A stretch of DNA of 64,000 bases from CSP1-4 sp963777975 (GCA_963777975.1 CAVZSO010000011.1:186001-250000); one strand, 5' to 3'. Numbered from the stretch's first letter, positions 50,103 through 60,946 are shown. Notes: generated by a model not told the origin, from the sequence alone. Made by a program: numbers and translations.

Positions 50103-51731
50103 GTGAACGACCGCCTCCCGGCTGCCTTCGCCATCGACCATGGCACCGCGACCACGGCCGCCGCGCTCATCGCCCACGTCGACGGCCGGGCGCGCATCTT
50201 GGCCGCGTCGGCTCAACCCGCGGGCGCACCGCTCGAGCCGCTACTGGCAAGCCTCGCGGCCGACGTGCACGCCGTCGCGGCCGAGTCGCTCGAGCGGATG
50301 GCCGCGTGGCAGGACATCGAGCGACTCGAAAGCGCCACGCGCCAACCCCCGACGATGCTCATCCTGGGTCCCTCCGAGCCGGCCGTCGGCGCGCTTGCCT
50401 GGGCGGCGGAGACGACGGGCTGGCGCGTCCGTGGCCGACTGTCGGCCGAGGCGAATCGTGTCGTGGCCATCAGCGAGGCACTCCTCGATCCGGACCTCGA
50501 GACGCTCCTCATCGGCGCCTCCGATCCGCCGACGGTCGGCGAGCGAGGTCCGCTGGCCGACCTCCTGGCACTCGTCTCGGCCGCGCTGGGCCGGCGACCC
50601 GATCGGCCCGAGATCGTCCTCGCCGGGGGCGCCGTCGAGGCGGCCGAGCGCTTCGAGGGGGCTCCCGTGGTCTTCGCACCGGCCGCGCCGCCACAGCACG
50701 ATGTCGCCGGCGGTCCGCTGCGCGAGGTGCTGGCTGGCCTGGCCGCCGCGCACACCGACGCTCGGGACCCGTCCGCGATGGCCGACGGCCGCGCCGCCCT
50801 GGCGCGTGCCACCGCCAGCCTGGCACGGCTCCTCGACCGCCGGGTCGAGCTCGTCGATGTCGGCGCGTCGGCCAGCACGCGCATCCTGGCCGACCCGTCT
50901 GGCGTCCTGGGCCAGGTCGTGCGGGTCGATGCCGCACTCGCCCCGCGCGAGGCGATCGGCGATGACGCCGTCGCCGACCGGGTGCTCGCCTGGTCGACCA
51001 TCCGGGCCGATCCAGCGACCCTCCGAGACCGCGTCCGCAACCTGGTCGTGGCGCCCTGGCGGGATGCCGCCGGGGACGGCGCTCGGTTGCGCCTGGCCGC
51101 CGGGCGTGCCGCGCTGGCGCACCTCGATGACGGCTGGCGGCTGCCGGCGTCCGCGGACGGCCGCCAGGCCGACTACACCGCGGATCTGCTCATCGTGAGC
51201 GGTGGCGCCTTCGCCGGGGCGCCAGCGCCAGCCATCTCGCTCGCCCTCGTCGACACGCTCCGACGACCGGGCGCCATGGCGCTGGCGCACGATCATGCGC
51301 GCATCCTGGCGCCCATCGGCGCGCTCGAGAACGAAGAGGATCGGCAGCGCCTGCTGGCGGACCTGTTGGAGGACGCCCTGGCGCCGCTCGGAAGCGCCAT
51401 CGTCGCCACCGGTGTCCATTCCGGACGACACCGCGGCTCGCTCCGCCTGACCACGACCGACGGTGCCTCCGAGCAGGTCGAGCTGGTGGCCGGTGGCGTG
51501 CAGCTCCTCGATCTGCCGCCGGGGCTGGTGGCGAACGCCGAACTGACCACGCGCGACGGCGCCTGGCTCGGGGTCCGATCGCACCGCCTGTCGGTCGACG
51601 TCGCCGGCGGGCTGGGCGGCCTGCTGGTCGACACGCGCGAGATCCCCCTGCGGCTGCCCGACCGGCCCGAGCGCCGACGCGACCTGCTCGATGCGTGGCA
51701 GCGACCTCTGTGGTCAGGGACCGAGACGTGA
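50103..51731 (+). CDS. GlmL/MutL-family ASKHA ATPase-like protein
   Basis: 542 residues. Phosphate-1 motif of the actin/Hsp70/sugar kinase fold at the start (FAIDHGTATTAAALI), a second glycine loop VDVGASAST at about residue 260, and a third, LIVSGGAFAGAPAPAISLALVDTLRRPG, followed by ILAPIGAL. This order matches the glutamate mutase L family, which is unrelated to the mismatch-repair MutL. No mutase subunits are nearby. The last 130 residues form a beta-rich domain. SD GGGAGGATTCGCG before the GTG. The stop overlaps the next gene (GTGA), so the two probably act together. Confidence 0.7.
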   Translation: MNDRLPAAFAIDHGTATTAAALIAHVDGRARILAASAQPAGAPLEPLLASLAADVHAVAAESLERMAAWQDIERLESATRQPPTMLILGPSEPAVGALAWAAETTGWRVRGRLSAEANRVVAISEALLDPDLETLLIGASDPPTVGERGPLADLLALVSAALGRRPDRPEIVLAGGAVEAAERFEGAPVVFAPAAPPQHDVAGGPLREVLAGLAAAHTDARDPSAMADGRAALARATASLARLLDRRVELVDVGASASTRILADPSGVLGQVVRVDAALAPREAIGDDAVADRVLAWSTIRADPATLRDRVRNLVVAPWRDAAGDGARLRLAAGRAALAHLDDGWRLPASADGRQADYTADLLIVSGGAFAGAPAPAISLALVDTLRRPGAMALAHDHARILAPIGALENEEDRQRLLADLLEDALAPLGSAIVATGVHSGRHRGSLRLTTTDGASEQVELVAGGVQLLDLPPGLVANAELTTRDGAWLGVRSHRLSVDVAGGLGGLLVDTREIPLRLPDRPERRRDLLDAWQRPLWSGTET

Positions 51732-52765
51732 TCGCCGAGGCGCCACCGCTGGCGATGCCCATCGCACCGGCCGCTGCGGCGGTCGTCGAGCCGGTCATCC
51801 GGATCCGTCTCGGCATCGGCGACCGGCCGCTCATCGCGGCGGGCGTGCACGTGACCGCCGGCGACCCCATCGCCGAGCGCCTGCGCGACCCGGAGCTGGC
51901 CGAGACCCGTCTGGCCGGTATCCAGGAGCCCGAACCAGGGGCCTTGCTGGAGGACGGCGCAGCGCTTGGCGGGAAGCGCCGCAAGGTCGCTTCGCCCGGC
52001 CACGGCCGGGTCGTCTACGTCACGCCCGGCGGCACGATGCGCTCGGTCGTCGGTCGACACATCGAGATCGTGCAGGCGCCGGCGGCCGGGGTCGTCGAGG
52101 CCGTGCTGGCCACGGCCATCGTGCTGCGCACCGACGGCATCGGCTTCGCGGGCACGATGATGACCGGCGATCCGACCTCGGGCCACCTGATGATCGGCGT
52201 CGCGCGGCCGGATGACGAGCTGCCGGTGGCAGCCATCGACGTGCGGGGCGCCGGCGCCATCGTCGTGGCCGGTGCCCGGATCGATGTCGAGGCGCTCACC
52301 CGAGCGCGCGCGATGGGCGTCCGTGGCGTCGTGGTCGGCGGTGTCGTCGGCCGCGATCTCCGATCCTTCGCCGCCTCCGAGGCCCGCCAGCGAGCCGCCA
52401 TCCACGCCAGCCCGCCCTTCGCCCTTCTGGTGCTCGACGGCTTCGGCAAGCGTCCCATCCCGCCCGGCGTCTGGGCCGCCCTCATCGAGGCCGAAGGCCG
52501 CGAGGTCGGCATCGCCGCCGACCCGGCCATGATCGTGCTCGATGCGGCCACGGCCATCGCGCCCGTCGGCCCCGACCGCGTGCGCGCGGCGGCCGGCGAG
52601 ATGACCGGCCGGACCGGGCGGTTGCTCGAGGTCGTCGGGCGTCGGCGCCTGGCGGCCGGCGTCATGGGCATGGTCGGGCGGGTCGCCTTCGAAGCCGGCG
52701 GCGCGGGCCAGCCGCCCGAGGAGCGGACGCTCGCCCTGGCGGACCTGGAGCGCCTCGGTCCGTGA
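51728..52765 (+). CDS. Uncharacterised protein with predicted barrel-sandwich and SH3-like segments
   Basis: 345 residues, function unknown. The N-terminal 170 residues look like a barrel-sandwich (lipoyl-like) fold: LIAAGVHVTAGDPI, VASPGHGRVVYVTPGG, then IEIVQAPAAGVVEAVL and FAGTMMTGD. No lysine sits in a lipoyl or biotin motif. The middle part has strand-helix elements ending GVRGVVVGGVVGRDL. The end, TGRLLEVVGRRRLAAGVMGMVG, may be an SH3/KOW-like barrel. GTG 51728 chosen for its GTGA overlap with the preceding gene; an upstream in-frame ATG at 51695 is possible. Confidence 0.65.
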   Translation: MIAEAPPLAMPIAPAAAAVVEPVIRIRLGIGDRPLIAAGVHVTAGDPIAERLRDPELAETRLAGIQEPEPGALLEDGAALGGKRRKVASPGHGRVVYVTPGGTMRSVVGRHIEIVQAPAAGVVEAVLATAIVLRTDGIGFAGTMMTGDPTSGHLMIGVARPDDELPVAAIDVRGAGAIVVAGARIDVEALTRARAMGVRGVVVGGVVGRDLRSFAASEARQRAAIHASPPFALLVLDGFGKRPIPPGVWAALIEAEGREVGIAADPAMIVLDAATAIAPVGPDRVRAAAGEMTGRTGRLLEVVGRRRLAAGVMGMVGRVAFEAGGAGQPPEERTLALADLERLGP

Positions 52766-53301
52766 CCGCGGCCTCGCTGGCGATGCGCGCCGTGACCCGG
52801 TGCGCCACGGCCGCCGAGACGCGGGCGCTCGGGCGCCGCCTCGCGCTCGTCGCCCGGGCCGGCGACCGGATCGCCCTCATCGGGCCGCTCGGCGCGGGCA
52901 AGACGGAGCTGGCCAAGGGCTTCGCGGCCGGTCTCGGCGTGCTCGAGACGGTCGACAGTCCCTCGTTCACGTTGATGGCCGAGTACCGCGGTCGGCTGCC
53001 GCTCTTCCACCTCGACCTGTATCGCGTCGACGGCGCCGCCGACGCCTTCGAGGGCGGCCTGCTCGACGAGCGGGAGGCCGAGGGCGTGACCCTCATCGAG
53101 TGGGGCGACCGATTGGCGGCCGATGTCGACCCCGACCGCCTCGAAGTCCACATCGATGTCGGGCGCGACGACGTGCGGACCATCGAGGTCATCGCCGCGA
53201 CCGTCGATCAGGCGCGCTTCGCGGCCGCCGCCGCGGACGGGGCGGGATCGGCGGTTGCGGCGGCGAACCCGCAGCCCGGCGCGGCTGCTGCCGACCACTG
53301 A
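52762..53301 (+). CDS. tsaE: tRNA t6A ATPase TsaE
   Basis: 179 residues. Walker A GPLGAGKTELAKG, SPSFTLMAEYRGRLPLFHLDLYR (the family T-S-x-T...H-x-D-x-Y-R pattern), and IEWGDRL. ATPase that drives the TsaB-TsaD complex in N6-threonylcarbamoyladenosine formation. GTGA overlap with the preceding gene; ATG 52783 could be the real start. The last 30 residues are Ala-rich. Confidence 0.94.
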   Translation: MTAASLAMRAVTRCATAAETRALGRRLALVARAGDRIALIGPLGAGKTELAKGFAAGLGVLETVDSPSFTLMAEYRGRLPLFHLDLYRVDGAADAFEGGLLDEREAEGVTLIEWGDRLAADVDPDRLEVHIDVGRDDVRTIEVIAATVDQARFAAAAADGAGSAVAAANPQPGAAAADH

Positions 53302-53314
53302 TCGGCGAGCGCTG

Positions 53315-54010
53315 ATGTCCGAGCTCTGCCTGGCCATCGACACCGCGACCAGCCGCGCGACGCTCGCGCTCGGGTCGCTGGCCGACGGCTCGCTGGTCGC
53401 GGTGGATACCTGGCCGGGCGCGCATGCGCATGCGGAGACCCTGCTGCCGCGGCTCCAGGCGCTGCTCGCGAACGCTGGCGTCGGGCTGGACGCCATCGGC
53501 GGCATCGTCGTCGGCATCGGCCCTGGTGGCTTCACGGGCTTGCGCGTCGGCCTGGCGACCGCCAAGACCCTCGCCCATGGCCTTCGGCGGCCGATCGTCG
53601 GCGTCGGGACGGCGGCGGCCCTGGCGGCGGCGAACGGCGAGACGGGCGCCCTGACCGTGTGCCTGCCGGCCGGGCCGCGCGATCGCTACCTTGTCCCGAT
53701 ACCCGATGACGGCACCGGCGCACGGCTCCTGGCGCCGAGCGCCTTCGAGGCCTGGCTGGCGGCGCCGGCGCGCTCATCGGCCTCCATCGTCGCGGTCGAC
53801 CTCGATGATCCCGCTATCCCCGCCGATGCCCGTCGTCGTGGTGCGATCGCCCTCGACGGGCTCCCTGCGGCACTCACGAGGATCGGCGCTGCCGCCCTCG
53901 CCGACGGGCGGGCCGATGACGTGCTGGCCCTCGTGCCCGCCTACGTCACGCTGCCGCGCGGGATCGCTCCGGCGGCCGAAGGAGCGGCATGGTCGCCCGA
54001 CCTCCGCTGA
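53315..54010 (+). CDS. tsaB: t6A complex protein TsaB
   Basis: 231 residues: LCLAIDTATSRATLAL, HAETLLPRLQALL, and GIGPGGFTGLRVGLATAKTLAHG, the classic TsaB signature. ASKHA fold partner of TsaD. It overlaps rimI by 22 bases in another frame. ATG 53315 is 13 bases after tsaE. Confidence 0.93.
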   Translation: MSELCLAIDTATSRATLALGSLADGSLVAVDTWPGAHAHAETLLPRLQALLANAGVGLDAIGGIVVGIGPGGFTGLRVGLATAKTLAHGLRRPIVGVGTAAALAAANGETGALTVCLPAGPRDRYLVPIPDDGTGARLLAPSAFEAWLAAPARSSASIVAVDLDDPAIPADARRRGAIALDGLPAALTRIGAAALADGRADDVLALVPAYVTLPRGIAPAAEGAAWSPDLR

Positions 54011-54535
54011 AGCTCGACATCGCGGCCATGCGGGTCGAGGACATCCCGGCCGTGCATGCCGTCGAGCGGGCCAGCTTCCCCGTGCCCTGGCCGGCGTACG
54101 CCTTCCGCCAGGAGCTCGAGACCAACCGGCTGGCCCGCTACCTGGTCGCCCGCTCCGGTGGCGAGGTGGTCGCCTACGGCGGCATCTGGATGATGGTCGA
54201 CGAGGCCCACATCACGACCTTCGCCGTGCTCCCCGAGCATCGTCGGAGCGGGATCGGCAGCCGGCTCCTGCTGGCCCTCATGGACCTGGCCGTGGAGCTG
54301 GCCGCCAATGTGGCCACGCTCGAGGTGCGCATCTCCAACGCCGAGGCCCGGCGCCTCTACGAACGCTTCGGCTTCCGGCCCGTCGGGGTCCGGCCGCACT
54401 ACTACTCGGACAACAACGAGGACGCGCTGATCATGACCACCGAGGAGCTGCCCTCGGCCGCCATGCGGGCACGAATCGAGCGACTGCGCGCCGAGCTCGA
54501 TCCCGACCAGCCGCCCAGCGGACCCTGGGAGCCCG

Positions 54536-54549
<14 letters not shown>
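53989..54549 (+). CDS. rimI: GNAT acetyltransferase, RimI-type
   Basis: 186 residues: DIPAVHAVERASFPVPW, YLVARSGGEVVAYGG, and the acetyl-CoA loop FAVLPEHRRSGIGSRLLLAL, LEVRISNAEARRLYERFGFRPVGVRPHYYSDNNEDALIM. RimI acetylates S18 in E. coli. Its place between tsaB and tsaD is common in bacteria; the substrate here is not shown by sequence. Confidence 0.9.
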
Positions 54550-55668
<1,119 letters not shown>

Positions 55669-55669
<1 letters not shown>

Positions 55670-56668
55670 TGGCCGAGCGAGCGACGAAGGGCTCGTCGGC
55701 ATCGGCCGAGACACGTGTCGTCGACCCCCTCGATGCGCGCCACCTCGGACCCGAATCCCTCCGCCGTTACCTGGCCGCCAACGGCCTGCGCCCGAATCGA
55801 CGCTTCAGCCAGAACTTCCTGGCCGACGCCTCGGTGCTCGAGGCGATCGTCGCCGCAGCCGCGCTCGACGCACCGCTGCCACCAGGTGCGACCACGACGC
55901 GCGCCGGCCCGGATTCGCGCCAGGTCCTGGAGATCGGGCCCGGCATCGGCATCCTGACCGGTGCCCTGCTGGCCGCCGGCGCACAGGTCGTGGCCGTCGA
56001 GGTCGATCCGCGGATGGTCGACCACCTGCGCCGACGTTTCGCCGACGCCATCGCCGACGACCACCCTCAGGCTCGTCCACGACGACATCCTCGAGCGGGC
56101 GGTCGGTGACCTCGTCGGGCCGCCGTGGGACCTGGTCGCCAACGTCCCGTACCACATCACCAGCCCCATCCTGCACCACGTCCTGGGTGACGAGCCGCGG
56201 CCCGAGCGCTTCGTGCTGATGGTCCAGCGCGAGGTCGCCGAGCGCATCGCGGCGCCACCGGGTGGCATGAGCTACCTCTCGGTCTTCGTCCAGTACCACG
56301 CCGATGTCTCCATCCTGCAGGTCGTGCCCGCATCGGCGTTCGAGCCGGCGCCAGAGGTCGATTCCGCGGTGCTGGTCGGTCGCACACGAGCCCGGCGTCT
56401 CGATGCCGAGGGCGAGGAGGGGCTCTGGCGGGTCGTCCAGGCGGGCTTCCGCGAGCGTCGCAAGATGCTCCACAACGTCCTGCCACGCCAGCTGCCATGG
56501 CTCGGGCGCGAACGCATCGAGGCCGCTCTGCTGGCCTGCGACATCGCTCCCGATCGGCGACCACAGACGCTCTCGGTCGAGGCCTGGATGGCGCTCGCCG
56601 AGGCACTCGGCCCACTCGATGCTGCCGCATCGCCGGGCGTGGACGTTCCGGCCGGCGGCCGGCCGTGA
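55669..56668 (+). CDS. rsmA: 16S rRNA dimethyladenosine transferase RsmA/KsgA (interrupted by a +1 frameshift)
   Basis: Dimethylates two adjacent adenosines near the 16S 3' end. First frame: FSQNFLADASVLEAIV and the SAM motif VLEIGPGIGILTGALL. At about 56061-56062 one extra C breaks it. The second frame continues LRLVHDDILERAV, DLVANVPYHITSPIL (motif NxPY), then FVLMVQREVAERIAA and RRKMLHNVL. Restored length 332 residues with a somewhat longer N-terminus than usual. Its stop overlaps ispE. Confidence 0.92.
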
Positions 56669-57613
56669 TCGCGACCCGCGCCCATGCCAAGGTCAACCTG
56701 GCGCTGGCCGTCATCGGCCGCCGCGCGGATGGCTTCCACGATCTCGTCTCGGTCTTCGCCCGCCTCGACCTGGCCGACGAGCTGACGGTCGAGTCCACGA
56801 CCGGGCCGGATCGGATCGAGACGGCCGACGGCTCGATCGCGCATCGGCCCGCCGCTGACGACCTCGTGCTGCAGGCCGCGAGCCTCCTCCGAACGGCCCG
56901 CGCGCCCGGCGCCAGCGGCCTGACCTTCCGCCTGACCAAGCACGTGCCCCTGGCGGCCGGGCTCGGGGGCGGCAGCGCCGATGCCGCGGCCGCGCTCGAC
57001 CTCGCGGCGCGCGCGTGGGGCCTGGCCCTGACCGATGACGAGCGGCAGGACCTCGCCGCGCGCCTGGGCTCGGACGTGCCGTTCTTCGCCGCGGACGTGG
57101 ATGCCGCGTTGGTCACCGGCCGCGGCGAGCACCTCGAGCCGCTGCCCGGCCCGCTCGATCCGGTCGGCGTCCTGCTCTTGACCAGCGGCACCGGGCTCGT
57201 GACACGGGCCGTCTTCGAGTCCTGGATGGCGCTCGACGCGTCAGCCGGCCGTGCCGCACACGACGCGGACGCGGCACTCGCCGCACGCGAGCTGGCCGCA
57301 GCCCTGGCCGCGGGCTGCCCCGCCTCGCGACGTGGTGGACATGGCCGCCCGGCTGCGAGACGCCAACGACCTGTGGCCCGCGGCGATCCGTCTCCGGCCC
57401 GACCTCGTCGACCTGCGGCAGGCCCTCGAAGCGCGGCTCGACCGGCCGCTCCTGCTCTCGGGTTCGGGTCCCACGCTGCTCGCTCTGTATCCTTCGAGGG
57501 CGGCCGCCGACGCCGCGGCGACCGTGCTCCGGTCCGATCCAGCGTCCGCCGTGCCCGATGCGGCGATCCGGTCGGCGACCTTCGAGCGCACCACGACGAG
57601 GGAGGCAGGATGA
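56665..57613 (+). CDS. ispE: 4-(cytidine 5'-diphospho)-2-C-methyl-D-erythritol kinase (interrupted by a +1 frameshift)
   Basis: GHMP kinase of the MEP pathway. AHAKVNLALAVIGRRADGFHDLVSVF at the start, ATP loop VPLAAGLGGGSADAAA, SDVPFF. After AAALAAG the frame needs one base dropped at about 57312-57316. It then gives PRDVVDMAARLRDANDLW and the third motif LLSGSGPTLLALY. The restored stop TGA 57611-57613 overlaps the ridA ATG; length 315 residues. Without the correction the frame would fuse to ridA. Confidence 0.9.
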
Positions 57614-57999
57614 ACCTGGAGCGCATCGCGACCGACGGGGCGCCCGCCGCCATCGGCCCCTACAGCCAGGCCATCGTGGCCGGCGACATGGTCTTCTGCT
57701 CGGGCCAGCTGGGCCTCGACCCCGCGACCGGTGAGCTCGCCGATGGCGTCGCCGCCCAGGCCGAGCGCGCCCTGGCGAACCTGGGCGCGGTCCTCGAGGC
57801 GGCCGGCTGCACCTATGCCGACGTCGCCAAGGTGACCGTCTTCCTGGCCGACATCGCCGACTTCCCGACGCTCAACACGGTCTACGCGACCTTCTTCGGC
57901 GCGCCACCGCCGGCCCGTTCGACGTTCGCCGTCAGCGCCTTGCCCAAGGGTGGCCTGGTCGAGATCGAGGCCATCGCGGTCCGTCGGCCTCGTGGCTGA
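57610..57999 (+). CDS. ridA: RidA family reactive imine/enamine deaminase
   Basis: 129 residues: GPYSQAIVAGDMVFCSGQLGLDPATGEL, VAAQAERALANLGAVLEAAGCTYADVAKVTVFLADIADFPTLNTVYATFF, PPPARSTFAVSALPKGGLVEIEAIA. The conserved Arg (ARST) and Glu near the end are present, as in active RidA enzymes that clear 2-aminoacrylate. Confidence 0.95.
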   Translation: MNLERIATDGAPAAIGPYSQAIVAGDMVFCSGQLGLDPATGELADGVAAQAERALANLGAVLEAAGCTYADVAKVTVFLADIADFPTLNTVYATFFGAPPPARSTFAVSALPKGGLVEIEAIAVRRPRG

Positions 58000-58024
58000 C
58001 GAGGATGCCGTGAGCGAGCCGCGG

Positions 58025-58053
58025 TTGACACCCCGAGGCGCTCAGCCGAAGAT
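58025..58053 (+). promoter_or_regulatory. Possible glmU promoter
   Basis: TTGACA (58025-58030), 17-base spacer, GAAGAT (58048-58053). The -35 is perfect but the -10 is weak. It lies in the 110-base gap between ridA and glmU, which otherwise shows nothing I can support. Confidence 0.35.
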
Positions 58054-58109
58054 TTCGTCCACCTGATGCCCACCGAGCCTGCCCAAACCCGCACCGGGAC
58101 GCCCGCCCG

Positions 58110-59510
58110 GTGACGACACGCACGCCATCGACGGCCGTCATCATCCTCGCCGCCGGGCTTGGCACTCGGATGCGATCGCGGCGCGCCAAGGTCCTCCACC
58201 CGCTCTGCGGCCGGCCGATGCTGGCCTACGTCATCGACGCCGCCCGCGACATCGACGAGCGCCCGCTGGTGGTCATCTCGCCCGCCAGCGAGGCCGCCCG
58301 GCAGGTCTTCGGCGAGGCCGTCGACTGGGTCGTCCAGGACCCTCCGCAGGGCACCGGCGACGCGCTCCAGGTGGCCGTCTCGGCCATGACCGGCGAGCCC
58401 GACGAGGTCGTCGTGCTGAGCGGCGACACGCCGTTGCTGACCGGCGCCACGGTGCGCCGGCTCGTCGAGCGCCGGCGGACCACGAAGGCGGCCGTGGCCC
58501 TGGCCACGATGACGCCCGAGGATGCCGCGGGCTACGGCCGGATCGTGCGCGAGCGTGGTCAGGTCGCCCGCATCGTCGAGGACAAGGACGCCGGCAAGGC
58601 CGAGCGCGGCATCGCCGAGGTCAACGGCGGCCTGTACGCCTTCGACGGCGCCTGGCTGCGCGCGCGCATCGGCGACCTGACGACGTCGAAGGCGACTGGC
58701 GAGCGCTACCTGACCGAGCTCGTCGCCCTGGCGCGAGCCGACGAGCGGCGGGTCGTGCCGGTCGAGATCGACGACGAGATGGAGCTGGCCGGCGTCAACG
58801 ATCGGGTGCAGCTGGCGACCCTCGAAGCCGACCTCCGCTGGCGCATCCTCGAGCGCCACCTGCTGGCGGGCGTGACCATGCAGGACCCGACCACGACGTT
58901 CGTCGATGCCGGCGTCGAGCTCGGCCAGGACGTCGTCCTCGAGCCCAACGTCCTGCTCCGCGGCCAGACCCGGATCGGTGCCGAGACCGTCATCGGCGCC
59001 AACTCGCGGCTCGTGGACGCCACGGTCGGCGAGCGCTGCCTGATCGTGGCCAGCGTCCTCGAGTCGTGCGAGGTCGGCGACGACGTGCGCATCGGACCGT
59101 TCGCCCACCTGCGCGCCGGTGCCTCGATCGGCGACGCCGCCGAGCTCGGCAACTTCGCCGAGGTCAAGCAGAGTCGCGTCGGGCCACGCACGAAGCAGCA
59201 CCACTTCAGCTACATCGGCGACGCCGATGTCGGCGCCGACGTGAACATCGGCGCGGGCACCATCACCGCCAACTACGACGGCCGGCGCAAGAGCCGCACG
59301 GTCATCGGAGACGGCGCCTTCATCGGCTCGGACTCGATGCTCATCGCGCCGGTCTCGATCGGCAAGGGGGCGGTCACCGGTGCCGGCTCCGTGGTCACCC
59401 GGGACGTCCCGCCGGGCAAGATGGCGGTCGGCGTGCCCGCCCGCATCCGCGAGCGTCGTGAGCGGTCGTCGGAAGCCCCATCGGGCGCTGGCGACCCGGC
59501 GGATCGCTGA
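58110..59510 (+). CDS. glmU: Bifunctional GlcN-1-P acetyltransferase / GlcNAc-1-P uridylyltransferase
   Basis: 466 residues. Uridylyltransferase domain: ILAAGLGTRMRSRRAKVLHPLCGRPML, QDPPQGTGDAL, LSGDTPLL, EVNGGLYAF. The left-handed beta-helix acetyltransferase has repeated V-x-IG-x hexapeptides, NFAEVKQSRVG, HFSYIGDADVG, GAGTITANYDG and the lysine-rich loop. Completes UDP-GlcNAc from glmS and glmM products. GTG start; stop overlaps the next ATG. Confidence 0.97.
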   Translation: MTTRTPSTAVIILAAGLGTRMRSRRAKVLHPLCGRPMLAYVIDAARDIDERPLVVISPASEAARQVFGEAVDWVVQDPPQGTGDALQVAVSAMTGEPDEVVVLSGDTPLLTGATVRRLVERRRTTKAAVALATMTPEDAAGYGRIVRERGQVARIVEDKDAGKAERGIAEVNGGLYAFDGAWLRARIGDLTTSKATGERYLTELVALARADERRVVPVEIDDEMELAGVNDRVQLATLEADLRWRILERHLLAGVTMQDPTTTFVDAGVELGQDVVLEPNVLLRGQTRIGAETVIGANSRLVDATVGERCLIVASVLESCEVGDDVRIGPFAHLRAGASIGDAAELGNFAEVKQSRVGPRTKQHHFSYIGDADVGADVNIGAGTITANYDGRRKSRTVIGDGAFIGSDSMLIAPVSIGKGAVTGAGSVVTRDVPPGKMAVGVPARIRERRERSSEAPSGAGDPADR

Positions 59511-60838
59511 TGGACCCCATCCTGGCCGTCGTCTTCATCCTCATCCTGGTCCTCTTCGAGGCCCTCTTCGTGGCCGCCGAGATCGCCCTGGTGACGGTCC
59601 GACGCACGCGCATGGAGCAGCTCGCCGAGGAGGGGCACAAGGGCGCCCGCCGGGTCCTCCGCCTGATCTCGCGACCGGGCCGCTTCCTGGCCGTCATCCA
59701 GATCGGCATCACCTTCGTGGCCCTGCTCGCCTCCGCCTTCGCGGCCGAGAGCCAGACGTCCGGCCTGCGCGCGTTCTTCGAGAGCATCCCGCTCCTGGCG
59801 CCGTATGCCAGTGCCCTGGCCCTGATCATCGTGACCGCCATCGTCAGCCTCATCACCATCCTCTTCGGCGAGCTGCTGCCGAAGACCCTGGCCCTCGCCC
59901 ACGCCGAGCGGTTCTCCATCGTCGCGGCGCGACCGGTGGAGTGGATGGGCAGCCTCTTCCGGCCCCTTGTCTGGGCGCTGACCGAGGCCACCAGCGCCAT
60001 CACCCGGCTGCTTGGCGTGAAGGAGCCCAACCCCAACATGATCTCGACCGAGGAGCTCAAGATCCTCGTCGAGCGCGGCGGCGAGCAGGGCATCCTGGAG
60101 GCGGAAGAGGAGCAGATGATCAGCGCCGTGATGGAGCTCGGCGAGAGCCGCATCCACCAGGTCATGGTGCCGCGCATCGACATGGTCGCCATGCCGGTGA
60201 CCGCCACCTACGACGAGGTCGTCGACGCCATCGTGGCCGAGGGCCACTCGCGGATGCCCGTCTACGAGGAGACCATCGACAACATCGTCGGGCTGCTGTA
60301 CGCCAAGGACCTGCTGCCCTACCTCAAGGGCGGGACCGAGCTGCCACCCATCCGGAGCACCCTGCGGCCGCCCCTCTACGTGCCCGAATCGATGTCCGTC
60401 GACGACCTGCTGCACGAGATGCAGCGCCGTCGGATCCACGTCGCGGTCGTGCTCGACGAGTACGGCGGCACGGCGGGTCTCGTCTCACTCGAGGATCTGC
60501 TGGAAGAGATCGTCGGCGAGATCCAGGACGAGTACGACACCGAGGAGCCGATGGTCGAGCGCCTCTCGGACGACGAAGCGCGGATCGACGGGCGGGCCGA
60601 TGTCGACGAGCTGGTCGAGCTGTTCGGGGTCGACCTCGACCACGAGGATGCGGAGGAGTACGACACCGTCGGCGGCCTCGTCTACCACCACATCGGTGGC
60701 GTACCCAAGGTCGGCGATCGCGTCGACCTCGAGGGCGCCACGTTGACCGTCGAGACGACCGATGGACGACGCGTCGGCAAGGTGCTGGCGGTGCGCATCC
60801 ACCGAGAACCAGAGGCCGACCTCGAGGCGGAAGGCTGA
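59510..60838 (+). CDS. CNNM/CorC-type membrane protein (DUF21, paired CBS, CorC/HlyC domains)
   Basis: 442 residues. N-terminal DUF21 part with three or four membrane helices (residues 2-25, about 62-85, about 98-120) and FGELLPKTLALAHAERF. Then a CBS pair (MVPRIDMVAMPVTATYDEVVDAIVAEGHSRMPVYEETIDNIVGLLY; VLDEYGGTAGLVSLEDLLEEIVGEIQDEYD). The C-terminal transporter-associated domain follows. Family members are linked to Mg2+ or cobalt efflux and were once misnamed hemolysins. Substrate is not shown by sequence. Confidence 0.92.
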   Translation: MDPILAVVFILILVLFEALFVAAEIALVTVRRTRMEQLAEEGHKGARRVLRLISRPGRFLAVIQIGITFVALLASAFAAESQTSGLRAFFESIPLLAPYASALALIIVTAIVSLITILFGELLPKTLALAHAERFSIVAARPVEWMGSLFRPLVWALTEATSAITRLLGVKEPNPNMISTEELKILVERGGEQGILEAEEEQMISAVMELGESRIHQVMVPRIDMVAMPVTATYDEVVDAIVAEGHSRMPVYEETIDNIVGLLYAKDLLPYLKGGTELPPIRSTLRPPLYVPESMSVDDLLHEMQRRRIHVAVVLDEYGGTAGLVSLEDLLEEIVGEIQDEYDTEEPMVERLSDDEARIDGRADVDELVELFGVDLDHEDAEEYDTVGGLVYHHIGGVPKVGDRVDLEGATLTVETTDGRRVGKVLAVRIHREPEADLEAEG

Positions 60839-60865
60839 ACGCCCACTGACCGAGGCGATGGTGCC

Positions 60866-60896
60866 TTGCGCGCCTTTGAGGCCGACCTGCTATCGT
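60866..60896 (+). promoter_or_regulatory. Promoter for the META-domain lipoprotein
   Basis: TTGCGC (60866-60871), 19-base spacer, TATCGT (60891-60896) with TG at 60888-60889. The extended -10 is the stronger part. It is 50 bases before the ATG. Confidence 0.45.
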
Positions 60897-60946
60897 CCCC
60901 GCGGGCCGCGGCCCGTCCCGATCCCGCAGCAGGAGTCAGCACCCGC

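Noticed and set aside
50103..51731. DNA mismatch repair MutL
   Set aside because: No GHKL ATPase motifs; the glycine loops are of the ASKHA type, so only the glutamate mutase L family fits.
56665..57999. IspE-RidA fusion
   Set aside because: The uncorrected frame loses the third GHMP motif of IspE, which is intact one frame over and ends in a TGA overlapping the ridA ATG.
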